Positions 38,283 to 49,095 of a stretch of DNA of 64,000 nt are shown in pieces. The translations under genes and the position numbers were made by a program. The first letter of the stretch is position 1. Every line of letters starts with the position of its first letter. The DNA comes from Rallus limicola (Eukaryota > Chordata > Aves > Gruiformes > Rallidae): the NCBI GenBank assembly GCA_022605955.1, contig JAKCOZ010000012.1, positions 20,245,015 to 20,309,014 on the forward strand, read 5' to 3'. A model generated the notes under the pieces. It was given only the letters and a program-made list of their open reading frames with translations. It searched no databases and was not told where the DNA came from.

Positions 38283-38554
38283 ATCCCCCAGAACAATGTA
38301 GAAAGGTGTTTGAAAAACAACTTTTTGGATGATCCAGAGAGAGAATGGTCCAGTTCAGAAAGATGAAGGGTATTAACAGACATCTAAAGAGAGAAACCAT
38401 TGAGATAATGCAGAGAAATGCTATCAGGTATTAAAGGATATGGAGGTTGGGGAAAAAATAGTGAACAGTGAAAAATAAAATGAAAACCAGTGTATTTGAA
38501 GTGGTAGGTATAATCCACATATTCCAAAGATCTGAAAGTATTTTTTTTTCCTAG

Positions 38555-38923
38555 TGTCCTGGTTTCAGAAGGGATGGAGTTAATTTTCTTCCTGGCAGCT
38601 GGTGGAGCGCTGTTTTGGATGTAGGATGAGAATAATGTTGATAACACGCTGGTGTTTTCAGCTGAGGTGGACTGAGGTGGGGCAGATGAAGGTCCTGCAC
38701 AGCATCGACTTCATGTGGTGAGAAATTGTTCTGTTCAGCACTTGTTTTGTCTATGTTATTATCTTCCTTTTTTCTTTGTTTGTTCTATTGAACTGTTTGT
38801 ATCGCAACCTGCAAGTTTTCTCATTCTCACTCTTTTGATTCTCTCCCTCACACCACTGGTGGGGGAGTGAGGGAGCGGGCGGCTGTGTGGTGCTTAGCTA
38901 CCAGCTGGGGTAAAACCACAACA
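38555..38923 (+). mobile_element. Solo LTR of an avian endogenous retrovirus
   Basis: A 369-bp element starting TGTCCTGGTTTCAG and ending GGTAAAACCACAACA, so it has the TG...CA ends of an LTR. The flanks CCTAG (38550-38554) and CTTAG (38924-38928) form a 4-of-5 target-site duplication. The body (TTAATTTTCTTCCTGGCAGC, AGAATAATGTTGATAACAC, TCTCATTCTCACTC) matches an LTR family I recall from many birds. Compared with that memory, a middle segment is missing and the site of the polyadenylation signal is decayed. No internal retroviral genes are present. Family name (ERVL or ERVK type) is not certain. Confidence 0.85.
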
Positions 38924-39226
38924 CTTAGTTCATCTTCCACAAATTATCTGACACAGGCATTATGAAAGCTTTTTTTCTTTCTTCCAGTTTCCTCATACCT
39001 TTCATTTAAAACTGTACATACTAGAAATCACACAATGACGACTTACATTACAACTTGTTCCATGTGTATTAGGTCACAAAGCCCATTCTACACTGATGTT
39101 CTGAAGAAAATGTGTAATTGTTGACAACTGACATAAGGCATTTTTTCTGATTAAAAACAGCTACACAAGCTGTACTGCCACACAATTTCTTTGAAGTTAT
39201 CAGAATCAACACTGATACTGTTTATT

Positions 39227-39232
39227 TTTATT
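39227..39232 (-). terminator. NDUFB5: NDUFB5 polyadenylation signal AATAAA
   Basis: AATAAA on the minus strand, about 95 nt after the stop codon at 39327. A second AATAAA follows directly at 39221-39226. This gives a short 3' UTR of roughly 110-120 nt. Confidence 0.85.
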
Positions 39233-39326
39233 CATTTCCATCAGTAAACAGCGGGATGTACATTACCTAGCTCAGTTACAATTTGTCAGTATGCATTTAA
39301 GACCATGCATACTGTCTTAAAATTGT

Positions 39327-39447
39327 TTAATTGTCAGGTGTGGATTTCATTGAATTGTCAACAAGATTCTTATCAGGTGTTTCATAATGGTACCAAGGTC
39401 CATCTCCCCTGTGTCTCATCAGTCTGCGTGCCTCCAACTCCATCAGC
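39327..39447 (-). CDS. NDUFB5: NDUFB5 exon 6, coding part with stop
   Basis: Residues 151-190: [20 protein letters not shown], then [19 protein letters not shown] and TAA (39327-39329). Acceptor TTTCAG. The C-terminus STPDN resembles the ATPDN end of human NDUFB5. Confidence 0.96.
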
Positions 39448-42400
39448 CTGAAAAAAAGGGCAAGAGATGCACAACACAAAGTTTACTGGGTTTGATCATA
39501 CACAGATCAATGTGTAACATCAGGGTGTTACCAACAACAGCAATGAGTTTAGCATCTATGATTTGTAAATACTACTGAAACATAGGTAATATGAAAATAT
39601 GAAGGGTTCAAACTAAAGCATGAGCTATTACATTTTTTTTTTCAGCAAGTCATCTCACAAAACGAGTAATGCAAATACTTGCAGGAATTCTGTCACAGAT
39701 TCTTGCTTAATAAGGACCTAGACTATTCTGATGCAGTTTTCAACTCAAAATAAATAGGACCAAGAAAAACAGGAGAAGCAAATGTGATGTCAGAAGGAGC
39801 TATGTTGTCCTGGTCCCAACAGCCACAGTTGGTGGAACTCAGACTTTCTTCTACCACCACAATTTACTCTGTGTAAGAATAAAGTAAACTCACTACAATA
39901 ATGTTGCCCACAGAGTTTTTAACAAGGAGCATGACCAGACCTGCAAAGTGTCATTTAGCTGAGCAATTAAGCTATGAGCATTAGCAGGGGCAAAAAGAGC
40001 TGTCCATGTTCTGAGTCAGGAAGATATACATTTATAAAAATGAACTGTTTTCAAAGAGACACTGATGTTTTACAAGACTGTCCTTGGATCATTCCACATC
40101 TGGGTAACCTTACTACCGAGGAGGCAGGGACTGCAGACACTGTAACTTCTGCTTTGGCACCACCCAGTGCAGCAAGTACTCAGGGTCAAGCGATGGATGA
40201 ACATGCCATGTTAGCATCCAGCTCAGCAGGTTAACCAAAATAATACAGGCAACTACACTATGTATCAGTATTTTAAAACACTTCAACTACATAACATACC
40301 TCATTTGAGTTTTCCTTGCTTCAACATCAAGCAAAGCCATCTCTTTCTCATAGTCCTTTTCAGGGGGGTCAAGGAGGTAACGAGCTATCCAGCGACTTAT
40401 AGGGTGCTGGAAGATAGAAAAGCAGAGGTTATTAATGCAATTACCAAGTACAAATGTCACATAACTAAATAATTTTGCATGTTCCCAGTCTCGAAAACAT
40501 GTCATCAGCATTACAGGTGCTGCCACTCAAACCTTTATAGTAAAGTTAAAAATGTGCTCAACTGTTTTTAAGATCAGAACCCTAAAAAACTTATTTCTTT
40601 TGCCATTTTTAATGCCAAGATAACGTGCAGATGACTATTCTGTAACAAAATTAAAAGTTAATGGAAAACATGCGATTTATTTTCTTTCTGTTGAAGCTCC
40701 TTGATCTGCCACTGTAATCCCAGAAATGGGCTCCAACACCGCTACCATAATCAGTAACATTTTAAAGTTCTGCTTCCACATAGAGATCATTTTACTAGGA
40801 ACAAAACTCTAAATTAATCCAAACAGTCATAATAGCATTGCTGAATTCAATTACTTCCTAGCAAAACCAAAAGAGTGCTTGAAGCAAGAAGCCAGGGATG
40901 AATTTTAAGAAAATACAATGGAACAAAAAAAACATAACCTTGAGTTTCTGACTATAAAAAATCTTCAATTCTAGATATAAAAGCAAGTGTGACATTGGAC
41001 TTTGACACAATGCTAGCAAACAATAAAAAAGAAAATAATGTCACTTTAAACTTCAGTATCTTAAGATGTTGTAGTTCCAGAATAAGAAACAAAGACAAAA
41101 ATTGCATGCTAAGAATAAAGCAAAAAGAAGACTGTTCTTACTCTTTAGGGATATTATAAAAGAATTACTGGCATATAGCTTCAGTAGTTTATTTGCATAA
41201 AGCTACAGATCATCTGCACCTACTTGTGTCAATAAACTGATTTCCTACAGCAATGCATACCTTCCATAAAGTTGAAAAAAAAAAGCAAGTTTACTAAAAT
41301 TATAATTTCACAGTTTGAATTCTACTACACTTATACTCAATGGCAGGGACACGGCCATCCTCACTATCCCACTCCACACATTTTACTCCCAAAAATACCA
41401 CCGAGAGGAAAGCTGTCCATGCCATGCCACCCTTTCACATGTTACACTTACTTTGTAGTATTCCCAGTACTCTGGAACATAACCTTCTGGAATCTCTGCA
41501 AGTTCAGCTTCACCTGAGAAGGAAAGAAGGGAAGGAACATTTAATTCAAGTGCTTTTTTTAAAGTACCTTATATTCCTCCTTTCATGTTAGGAAGAGATC
41601 ATTACTTCACATGGAGAATATTTAATCCCTTGATCTGAGCTCTATTCCGAAAAACTGACTTGCCAGTTTTCCACACTTCCCACTGCATGTACACAGCTCA
41701 CAGACTGTAAGCCACACAACAAAAGGGTGAAATTAGCAGCTATACAGAATAAATAACTGAGTCCACAGAAATGCCCTTTAAAGTGTATGAGCTGAAAGCA
41801 TGAGTTTTTCCCCATTTCCCTATGAAATTAATTCCATCTTATTACAGTAGTAGATTTGAAACACCTATTGCCAAGCAGAATTTTGGCTTTTTTGCTAGAT
41901 TAAAAGGGTCAGTTGCCATGTCTGCGGCCTTCCTAAACAAGTATGTAAATGGAAGTAACACAGACTCTTCATTTGAGTACAGAAGAACTGTTCACTAAAC
42001 CTCATTGATATTTGAACAACTGTCAAAAGATGGAATTTTTCCACTTTTAAAAAAGCAACTGAGGAAAAATAAAAATACTGGGAACCTCTTCTATGTACTT
42101 ACACAACATTACTGTAACTGTTAGGCCTATTTCACAGTCTTCCAAAGAGAAAACCTTAAAAGATCTCCTCTATGCAGAATGCTTAGTTTCCATTTAATCA
42201 TTTTCACTGTGTACTTGGCTTAGTCATGACAGAGCACTCACCAATGAAGATGTTGACATAGGTTATGAATAGTGCCACTGGTATTCCCGTCAGAAATACA
42301 TAGAATCTCTGCAAGGGGAATAGAGAGGAAAAGAAACAGTATGAGAAACTCAGAAACCTGACAAAATTTACATGAAGTTAGTCTGAAAATGATGTAATGG

Positions 42401-44116
42401 CCAATAATTGCTGCACATAAGTCATATTCCTGTTTTAAATGAGTTCATTAAAAAACTAGAATACAGAAACAGCGACGCTGTACCAGTCCATAAGCCTCTT
42501 TAGTTCAGCTTTCAACCTCCCAGAGAGGTCAGTGTCTGCAGAAGCAGACAGTAATGCTTTCCCCAAATGCTGTCGCAGCATCTTGTGATGACTGGTTTCA
42601 GCATTTAACCGTAACGAGGCACTAACACCAGCGCAATACAATCCAGCATAAATGCAACCACTGCTGGTTTTGTAACTGTGGAAGACAGATAAAGGAAGCC
42701 TGACCACACACAGGGAGTTGTATCAGGCTGGCAGTTGTCTGTCCCAATAGGCTTTATCCGAAACCCAGCTTTTTAGGGGTTGAACTCAGGTCAGGCTTCC
42801 TAATTCTAATCTCTGGTATTGGTGGTTTAGGTAACTGAAGGCAAACCCTGACAGAGAGTAACTTAATACATTTTAAAAGGGAGGATGGAGTGGAAGGCAT
42901 TTGTAGGTTATGCATATATGAACACAGACACATACTTTAAGAATGCTGCTACAGCATTAATTTAAGTACCTGTCATGACCTTTGCCACTTAGCCAATCTT
43001 TTTTCTTTATCTGGCCCTGATTTTACAACATATGACAAAATTTATTTATGAGGAACACTGGAAATTCTTGTTTATGTGAGTAGTGCCAATGACATTTTAG
43101 ATGCTGCCATTTAAATGATAACAAAAATTGTATTTTAGGCACTCTGACACCACCTGCAAGGGATGTGTTATACTGCACGCAATAAACGTATTTTTAACTC
43201 ACCAACAAGCTCAGAAATCGACTATCATAAAAACTTGTTGCCTTGATAATAAACATTCTCTTCCCATGGCCGCTGCTATGACGTACAGGAGCTGAAAATT
43301 GCACAAAAGTATTATGTGGGTTATTTTCCCTGGTGATTGTGCCAGTATATGGTCAATAATGAAGAAAGAAAGAAAAAGTATATAGCAGTGGCTGAGTAGT
43401 TATGAGCTGGTTTTCCAGAGGACATCAATGTTCCTAAAAGCCTGCCTGAACTAATTTCCCATTTCTTGGAATGAAGCTATTTTTCTTCTAACTTCAGACA
43501 CAGACCTATTTCTACCTGATAGCCCAACAAATACATCACTGAGCATCACAGAGGGCCAAGTTGGTTCACAAATTAATACTTGAGGAAGCCTGTCCTGCCC
43601 CCAACTTTGACCCACGTTCTACCCACGGTAACCTCTCCGGGGAACGGGGGCCCACGCTGCCTCCCCCTCGAGGAATCCCGCACCGGGGCTAGGCGAGAGG
43701 AGCCGCAGCAGCCTGGAGCGATACGGACGCGCCGCTCCGCTCCGCGCTTCTGCCCCAACCCTACAGGCAAAGTAACGCAGAAAGGCCCGAGCCCTGCGAC
43801 CGCCCTGATCCGCGGAGCCGAGACGGAGCCACCCGCCCAACGGATCCCGCCTCGCACGGGCCGAACCTCCCTGACGCACCGGCCGCGACCTCCCGCGCCC
43901 CTCTCCTCAGGGAGGCCTCTCCTCCGCTCCCCAAGGTCACCTCGCCCCCGGCACACTTTCCCCCCTCGCTCCCACCGCCGAGACCCTACCGACGGTGCCG
44001 GGGAGACGAGCGGCCCCGGCGAAGCAAGGGAAACGAACACCGCTCGCCGCACCGCCCGCTGCCCGGCGAGCTCCCCAGGCAACCGCTGCCCGCAGCAGCA
44101 GGCTCATGGCCGCCAT
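39327..44116 (-). CDS. NDUFB5: NDUFB5, mitochondrial complex I subunit B5 (SGDH)
   Basis: An accessory subunit of NADH:ubiquinone oxidoreductase in the inner-membrane arm. It is needed for assembly and is not catalytic. Coding exons on the minus strand: 43990-44116, 43203-43291, 42242-42308, 41452-41513, 40300-40406, 39327-39447, giving 573 nt and 190 aa (human 189). Residues 1 to about 45 form an Arg/Ala-rich mitochondrial presequence with no acidic residues. One transmembrane helix lies at about 76-95. The rest ([20 protein letters not shown] to [13 protein letters not shown]) faces the intermembrane space. Start ATG at 44116 has G at -3 and +4. All introns are GT-AG. It is head-to-head with MRPL47, 138 bp apart. 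Confidence 0.97.
40300..40406 (-). CDS. NDUFB5: NDUFB5 exon 5
   Basis: Residues 116-150 plus two bases of Arg151: [20 protein letters not shown], then a helical charged stretch ending KTQM. Acceptor TTCCAG, donor GTATGT. Confidence 0.96.
41452..41513 (-). CDS. NDUFB5: NDUFB5 exon 4
   Basis: A 62-nt exon for residues 95-115, [18 protein letters not shown] then YYK. Acceptor TCTCAG, donor GTAAGT. Confidence 0.95.
42242..42308 (-). CDS. NDUFB5: NDUFB5 exon 3 (transmembrane helix)
   Basis: Residues 73-94, containing [18 protein letters not shown], the single hydrophobic span. Acceptor TTGCAG, donor GTGAGT. Confidence 0.96.
43203..43291 (-). CDS. NDUFB5: NDUFB5 exon 2
   Basis: Residues 43-72: [20 protein letters not shown], then [10 protein letters not shown]. 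The conserved HGKR segment marks the start of the mature protein. Acceptor TTTCAG, donor GTGAGT. Confidence 0.95.
43990..44116 (-). CDS. NDUFB5: NDUFB5 exon 1, coding part
   Basis: Residues 1-42, starting [18 protein letters not shown], a typical mitochondrial targeting sequence. Donor GTAGGG. The frame is open upstream of the ATG but has no other ATG before the shared promoter. Confidence 0.93.
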
Positions 44117-44254
44117 GGCTAGAACTGGCACAGGGGCGGAGCCGGCAACGCCTGTCTCCACGGCGGTGTGAAGCTAGCAACCCGCCATATAGCAAAAGGG
44201 CAGAGCCTGCCTTCTGTTTCCGGCGCTCGGCATTGTGGGAAGGGCGGCAGAGTC
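44117..44254. promoter_or_regulatory. Bidirectional promoter between NDUFB5 and MRPL47
   Basis: 138 bp between the two start codons, so both 5' UTRs and the core promoter fall here. I see a GC box (GGGGCGGAGCC, about 44133-44143), a YY1-like CCGCCATAT (44182-44190), an ETS-type TTTCCGG (44217-44223) and GCATTGTGGGAA (44230-44241). The last reads TTCCCACAATGC in reverse and resembles the ZNF143/STAF site. No TATA box is apparent. Site calls are motif matches only. Confidence 0.8.
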
Positions 44255-44355
44255 ATGGCGGCCGCCGTGGCCGTAGCCGGCCTGTGCCGGCGCTTCACGG
44301 TCGCGCTGCGGCTGCCAGGATCGCGACCGGGCTCGGCGCTTACCGGCCTTCCCGG
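44255..44355 (+). CDS. MRPL47: MRPL47 exon 1, coding part
   Basis: Residues 1-33 plus two bases of Gly34: [20 protein letters not shown], then [13 protein letters not shown]. Mitochondrial presequence character. Donor GTAAGC. The start codon lies in CATGGCGGC, itself a YY1-like core. Confidence 0.94.
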
Positions 44356-47300
44356 GTAAGCTCCGGAACAGGTTGGGCTGGGGATATGCGCGTTGCGGGC
44401 TGTAGCGCGGCTCCCGGAAGGAGAGTCGGCCTTAGCGGCCTTGGCGTTGGCGGGAGGCACCGCCCGGGTGCCCCGGGCTGCAGGTGGCTCGGCCTGTAAG
44501 GCGGCGGCGAGGCGCGGTGCTGCGGGCGCTCCTCTGCCGCCGTTATGCCTCCAGGTCGCGGTGTCGGTGCACACACCGGGTGTTTGCTGCTCTCGACATT
44601 CCAAGTCGGTGTAGCAGGAGGTATGTGGGTACAGCGTAGCTCCAGGTTAGGCAGTGTATTTTCCAATAGCTGTGTACCTCGAGTATAGCCGGATGGTAAT
44701 TAGATGAGCTGGAGTAGAGGAGAAAACACTGATGGGACATCCTTATAAAGAGCTGAACTCACATCTTCAGGTCCTGGGCTGTGGGATTCAGTGGTCTGTA
44801 GGACCTATGATTATATGAAAGGGAAATTCTCATATAGCCCAGTATTCTTTTTCTTACCATATGTGGTTTTCCTTCTAATTTATGCAGATTGACAATGACT
44901 CTGTTCCACAAGAACCTCACCAAAGTTGAGCCCCTCCATCAGTTGAAGTTTCTGCACACTACTTTGTCTCGGAAAGGGCTGGAGGAGTTTTTTGATGATC
45001 CAAGAAACTGGGGAGAAAAAACAGTAAAGTCTGGTGAGTTATGTTCATGTTTCTGATAGTGATCTCATGGCCACTTGTGCTCAGCTGAAACCCAACCTAT
45101 TTTGCATTATAGGAACTGTTCATAGCTACATAAAACATACATTTTATGTACATATGCACACTTAAGCGTCTTTTATGACTCTGTTAACTTTATTTTTTCT
45201 GTGTATTGTTTCTGAAAGCAATTATGCATCATAATATTTTGCTGCAAGTCCTCCCTTGGTCTTAAGAATATATTATAGAAGAGACATTCTTTGAAAAATA
45301 TAGTACCAAGCAAGAAAAATATTTCAATATAAAGATTCATCTTACAGCTTTCCCTGCTCCCTGCTGGTTACAAACACAAGTAAACAGTACATGTCATCTT
45401 TTTAATGGACTTGTATATTTAAAGCTGCCTGTTCACAAGGATCACTTTCCAAGAGGTAGCATTTTTTTAAAGTGATCCTTGTTGAGTCAGCTGAACTTGC
45501 TAATAGAAGCTTTTATTTTCTAGAATAACTTTGCTCTATTAAATTGATTTCAGTGTAACTTTTTTTTTACAGGGGATGCATGGAAAATAAAGCAGCTAAG
45601 GGGCAAGAGTAGTGAAGACTTGCACAAACTTTGGTAAGTAAGTTTTAGTGAAGTAGCTTCTCTTTTTTTTTTCAGAGCACCTCTGCATATTTAACTAAAA
45701 TGGGACTAGTGAATTTAGCCAGCCAGCCCACTCTGTGTGGTTAAGCACGCTCTGAGCTCAGAGCAGCCCAAGGTCTGGTGCTGCTCAGAACACAAAAGCT
45801 GTACTGGAGGTGGGTGTGTGATAGTTGTGTCCAGTACAAAGGGTTTGGTGTGAAGAGGCTGAGTTGGGACTACAGGACAGCGTGAGATGGAAGTGACTGC
45901 TGGTGGGGCTCACCACTAAATTCCTTCAGGCTGCCAAGGGCTGAATCCGTTCAGAGTCTGAAAGTCTTCTGAGGCTGGAGACTGCATCACCACTCTAGGC
46001 AGTCTGTGCCAGGGCTAAAGTAGCGCTTAATTATTACAGTGAATAACTTTCTCCTTGCTATATCTCATCCTTTTGATGTGAACCCATAAGAACACTCTGG
46101 CTCTGTCTGTCAGGTAGTGGAAGACAACTCTGTGTTAACCTCTTCCCTCCTTAGCCTTCTTTATTCCAGGCTAAGTATATCTGCGTCCCTCAGCCTCTCC
46201 TCCTATGTCCTGTGCGTCAGCCCTCCCCTACTCACCTCTTGCCCTTCCCCAGCTGGTCAGTATCTTTCTGCTTTATTACATAGCCAGCAGGTATAATCCC
46301 AGCTCTCACAGGTTGGACAGCTGTGCTCTATCCAGCAGGGCAGCAAAAGTATAATTGCTGATACGTCTAGAGGTTCTTTTTGAAGTCCTGTGCTTTCTGA
46401 TCTAGGTATGTTCTACTGAAGGAAAAAAACATGCTTTTAACTTTAGAGCAAGAATCAAAACGACAGCTCAAGCCTATGCCAAGCCCAGAACGATTGGAAA
46501 AGGTAATCTTTTCATACTGGCTAAACCTCTAAGTAAAACTGCTGAATGAAAGGGGACATGTTTGGGAACTCAGTAAAGACCATTTTTAAAATTATTGCCA
46601 TGATTTTAGTATAAGCATGACCACTGCATCCCCCAATCTGGGAAAGGCCTCTCCCACCTGTTTTGCCATCTTTATACCCTGATGCTGCACTAGAGGATTT
46701 CTAGAAACTTCCTGGAAAACCTTTCACAACTTTATTTTTCTCTTAACTCTTGCCAGCTTCTTACCTGACATGGTCTTCTGCAAACTTGTCCCCTTTGGTC
46801 TTCACTTCTGTCCTTCCATTTCTTTTGCATTATTGTGTTTCTGCTGCTAGTGTATTAAATTATTTCCTCAGTATCTTTACCATTAAAAACTTAATTTACT
46901 TATAAATCAACTGCCATCTCAATGCTTAAGCCTCTCAGATGGAAATCTACCCCTTCACTGGTCAGTTAAATAATTCAGCTGTTTGATATGAGCAACATGA
47001 TCCGATAACTCCTATTTACCCAAATGAAGCCAGGGCCAAACCACCACAGTCATAGTTTGGTCAAGGTGTCTCCTGGCCAAGAGGGTAAATTACTGAGGCC
47101 ATGACAACAACCAGAACAACTACCAGCCCCTTCAGTCAGTCTCACAGAAATACACAAATACAGCATTATCTTGTATTTGCTTCTCCCACTTCCTTCCTGC
47201 TTTCTATACTTTAGGCATCAGTATTAGATCTCTGTGTATTTGCTAGCTAGTCTGTAATGAAATACCAGACTGTCAGTTATTTCATCTGCTCTGCCTGTAA

Positions 47301-48948
47301 GTTAGAGGGTTTCAGAGCACAAACTTTACTGTTCTAGTACACAGGGCAGATTGAGCTGCTTTTCTCAGTCCACAACTGATGCTACTCATGGTGGAACCCC
47401 CTTGTGGATTTTACTTCTGCTTTTCCTTTACATTGCCTTAGTTATTAATACTTTTAAGTTGTCAGCATTGTGTTTTGTTGGCTCATCCCAAAATTATTTC
47501 CTATTTCCAGGTAAAAAAGTCTATGAAAAACATAGACTTGGTTGTCAAAGAACGAGAAGTTGCCTTGAGGCTTTTACAAACCGGCCATGAAAAACCAGTA
47601 CCCGGCGAGTGGAGACACGACTTCCTAGGACGCACCTACTGGTATGGGAAAGGGAGTTGTTGTTACTAATGTGTGAATTTTTCTTGTGCTGTGGCTCTTT
47701 ACCAGAAAATTGAGAAAGGATGCATCTACTGTATAGAAAGAAACATGTTTTCTGGTCAGCATTCAGGTGCTTCTGGTTGTGGCTTTTTTTTATGTGGTTA
47801 TAATTGTTGCTCAATAACTCCATGGCAATTGTTTATAATTGTTTATTTAGAGGGAAAGAGTAATGTTCAGGAGAAGTTGCACTTAACCCAACATTCAAAT
47901 ACTGGCCATTGAAAACAATTAATAGCAAAAACAGCTCTTCACACATAGTTTGTTCACATCAACTTTTGAAATTTTTCTTAATGAGGAGCAACTTGAAAAT
48001 ATAAATGCAGAGAATCCCCATTTGTATTGGGCCCTCAAGCACCTCCAGCTGTTGAAGCAGAGCACTTCCTACAGGGAGTCACTGAGCTACATATGAATTG
48101 TAATTACCAAGCCAGACAGTAATGGAGCTGAAAGGTAACTACTCACACAAGAGATTCTGTGATCTGCCAGTCACTTTGTCATTGTACTGTAACCAAGTGT
48201 AAGTGGCAGAGTCCAAGAATGAAGACAAAATAAACCCCAAAGCCCGTGTTCTCAAATCACTCTTACCTGTCTTTAACAGGTACAGTTTCAAGGAATGGCC
48301 ACTACCATGGTACTTGAACAGAAAACACCAGAAGAAGAAATTTTATTACTTACCTCACGTGAACCACTTCATCAGGTAAGGAGTTTTCTGACATAGAAAA
48401 TTATTTTCTGTTCTTAAGTTCTTATTCCTCTTGACAAGGAAAAAATAGTAACAAACTCCTTTTGTGGTTTAGTTTTTGGGGGTGTTTTGTTTGTTTGTTA
48501 AAACTAGTAGACTGAAAATAAGTCTTTTTAACAGCTTGCTCTGTTTCATTTTGCTGTTCCCATCTTAGTTAAGGGACTTGGTTATCTCTGAAGTTGCATG
48601 ATAAAAGTCATTTTACATGCAGAGGACTTAAGATCCTCCCAGAGGGTGAATTTCTTTAGCATTCAAAAGCAGAATGAGAAAAGCTTGCTTTGCAGGCATT
48701 TTTGCTTACTGCAAGCAAACTAATACTGAAGCTGTTAATTGCCAGGTGCCTCTTTTCAATCAGGGCACTGAGCTGATGAAGGGTGTTACAAGCTGTCTAG
48801 AATTTAACCACATTGACTTCTTGGTTTCAGGCTCAGACTTGAAAAGTATCTACGTTTAAGGGCAAGAAGGCAAAACCTAGAGAAAAAAAGGCAAAAGGTC
48901 TTAGAAAGGAAGTTCCCTCACCTTGCTGTAAAATCTCAGAGCCAGTAA
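44255..48948 (+). CDS. MRPL47: MRPL47, mitochondrial large-subunit ribosomal protein (uL29m)
   Basis: Protein of the 39S mitoribosomal subunit in the matrix; its N-terminal domain corresponds to bacterial L29 near the exit tunnel. Coding exons: 44255-44355, 44888-45033, 45573-45633, 46406-46502, 47511-47641, 48280-48375, 48831-48948, giving 750 nt and 249 aa (human 250). Residues 1-60 are presequence-like, rich in Arg and Leu and poor in acidic residues. The L29-like segment is [15 protein letters not shown] through [20 protein letters not shown]. The C-terminus is very basic. Start ATG at 44255 has G at -3 and +4. All introns are GT-AG. Intron 3 carries an antisense CR1 fragment. Confidence 0.97.
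44888..45033 (+). CDS. MRPL47: MRPL47 exon 2
   Basis: Residues 35-82, from LTMTLFHKN to the conserved [20 protein letters not shown] and GEKTVKS. Acceptor ATGCAG, donor GTGAGT. The mature protein probably begins within this exon. Confidence 0.96.
45573..45633 (+). CDS. MRPL47: MRPL47 exon 3
   Basis: A 61-nt exon for residues 84-102 ([19 protein letters not shown]) plus two bases of Trp103. Acceptor TTACAG, donor GTAAGT. It carries the LRGKS...DLHKLW signature of the L29 fold. Confidence 0.96.
45975..46250 (-). mobile_element. CR1 LINE fragment in MRPL47 intron 3
   Basis: The plus strand reads as reverse-complement CR1: CACTCTAGGCAGTCTGTGCC, GAATAACTTTCTCC, TTATTCCAGGCTAAG and CCTCAGCCTCTCCTCCTATG in the expected order. 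The element is therefore in sense on the minus strand, antisense to MRPL47. It is diverged and truncated; edges are approximate. Confidence 0.82.
46406..46502 (+). CDS. MRPL47: MRPL47 exon 4
   Basis: Residues 104-135: [20 protein letters not shown], then [12 protein letters not shown]. Acceptor TCTAG, donor GTAATC. Ends in phase 0. Confidence 0.96.
47511..47641 (+). CDS. MRPL47: MRPL47 exon 5
   Basis: Residues 136-178 plus two bases of Trp179: [20 protein letters not shown], then [20 protein letters not shown] and RTY. Acceptor TTCCAG, donor GTATGG. Confidence 0.96.
48280..48375 (+). CDS. MRPL47: MRPL47 exon 6
   Basis: Residues 180-210: [20 protein letters not shown], then [11 protein letters not shown], plus two bases of Arg211. 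Acceptor AACAG, donor GTAAGG. Confidence 0.96.
48831..48948 (+). CDS. MRPL47: MRPL47 exon 7 with stop
   Basis: Residues 211-249: a strongly basic helix ([20 protein letters not shown], then [14 protein letters not shown]) and stop TAA at 48946-48948. Acceptor TTTCAG. Confidence 0.96.
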
Positions 48949-49089
48949 CATCTCAGAAGAGTACTGCAAGCAAGTGGTTGAGTATCTCTGACTGGAACAC
49001 GAAACAAGTTCTGAAGCCAGCGACTTGACTGAGCATTCCTGAGAGCCTCCATGTTTGCTTTTTTTTTTTAAATCCCACATTTGACCTAA

Positions 49090-49095
49090 ATTAAA
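49090..49095 (+). terminator. MRPL47: Possible MRPL47 polyadenylation signal ATTAAA
   Basis: The common variant ATTAAA lies about 140 nt after the stop codon. I saw no plus-strand AATAAA before the ACTL6A 3' end. Tentative. Confidence 0.4.

Larger units (their letters stand above)
36071..39220. other. Intergenic region between USP13 promoter and NDUFB5 3' end
   Basis: About 3.1 kb. It contains a (CCAA)n microsatellite at 38264-38282 and a solo LTR at 38555-38923. Open frames at 37949-38248 (minus, 99 codons) and 38010-38252 (plus) overlap each other and match nothing I know. No further gene is supported. Confidence 0.8.
43600..44560. promoter_or_regulatory. CpG island of the NDUFB5/MRPL47 head-to-head pair
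   Basis: Dense CpG around both first exons. The many overlapping open frames here on both strands come from base composition, not from additional genes. Edges are judged by eye. Confidence 0.85.

Noticed and set aside
43573..44740. Long frames on both strands around the NDUFB5/MRPL47 promoter
   Set aside because: GC-driven open frames overlapping two well-supported first exons; only the exon parts are real.
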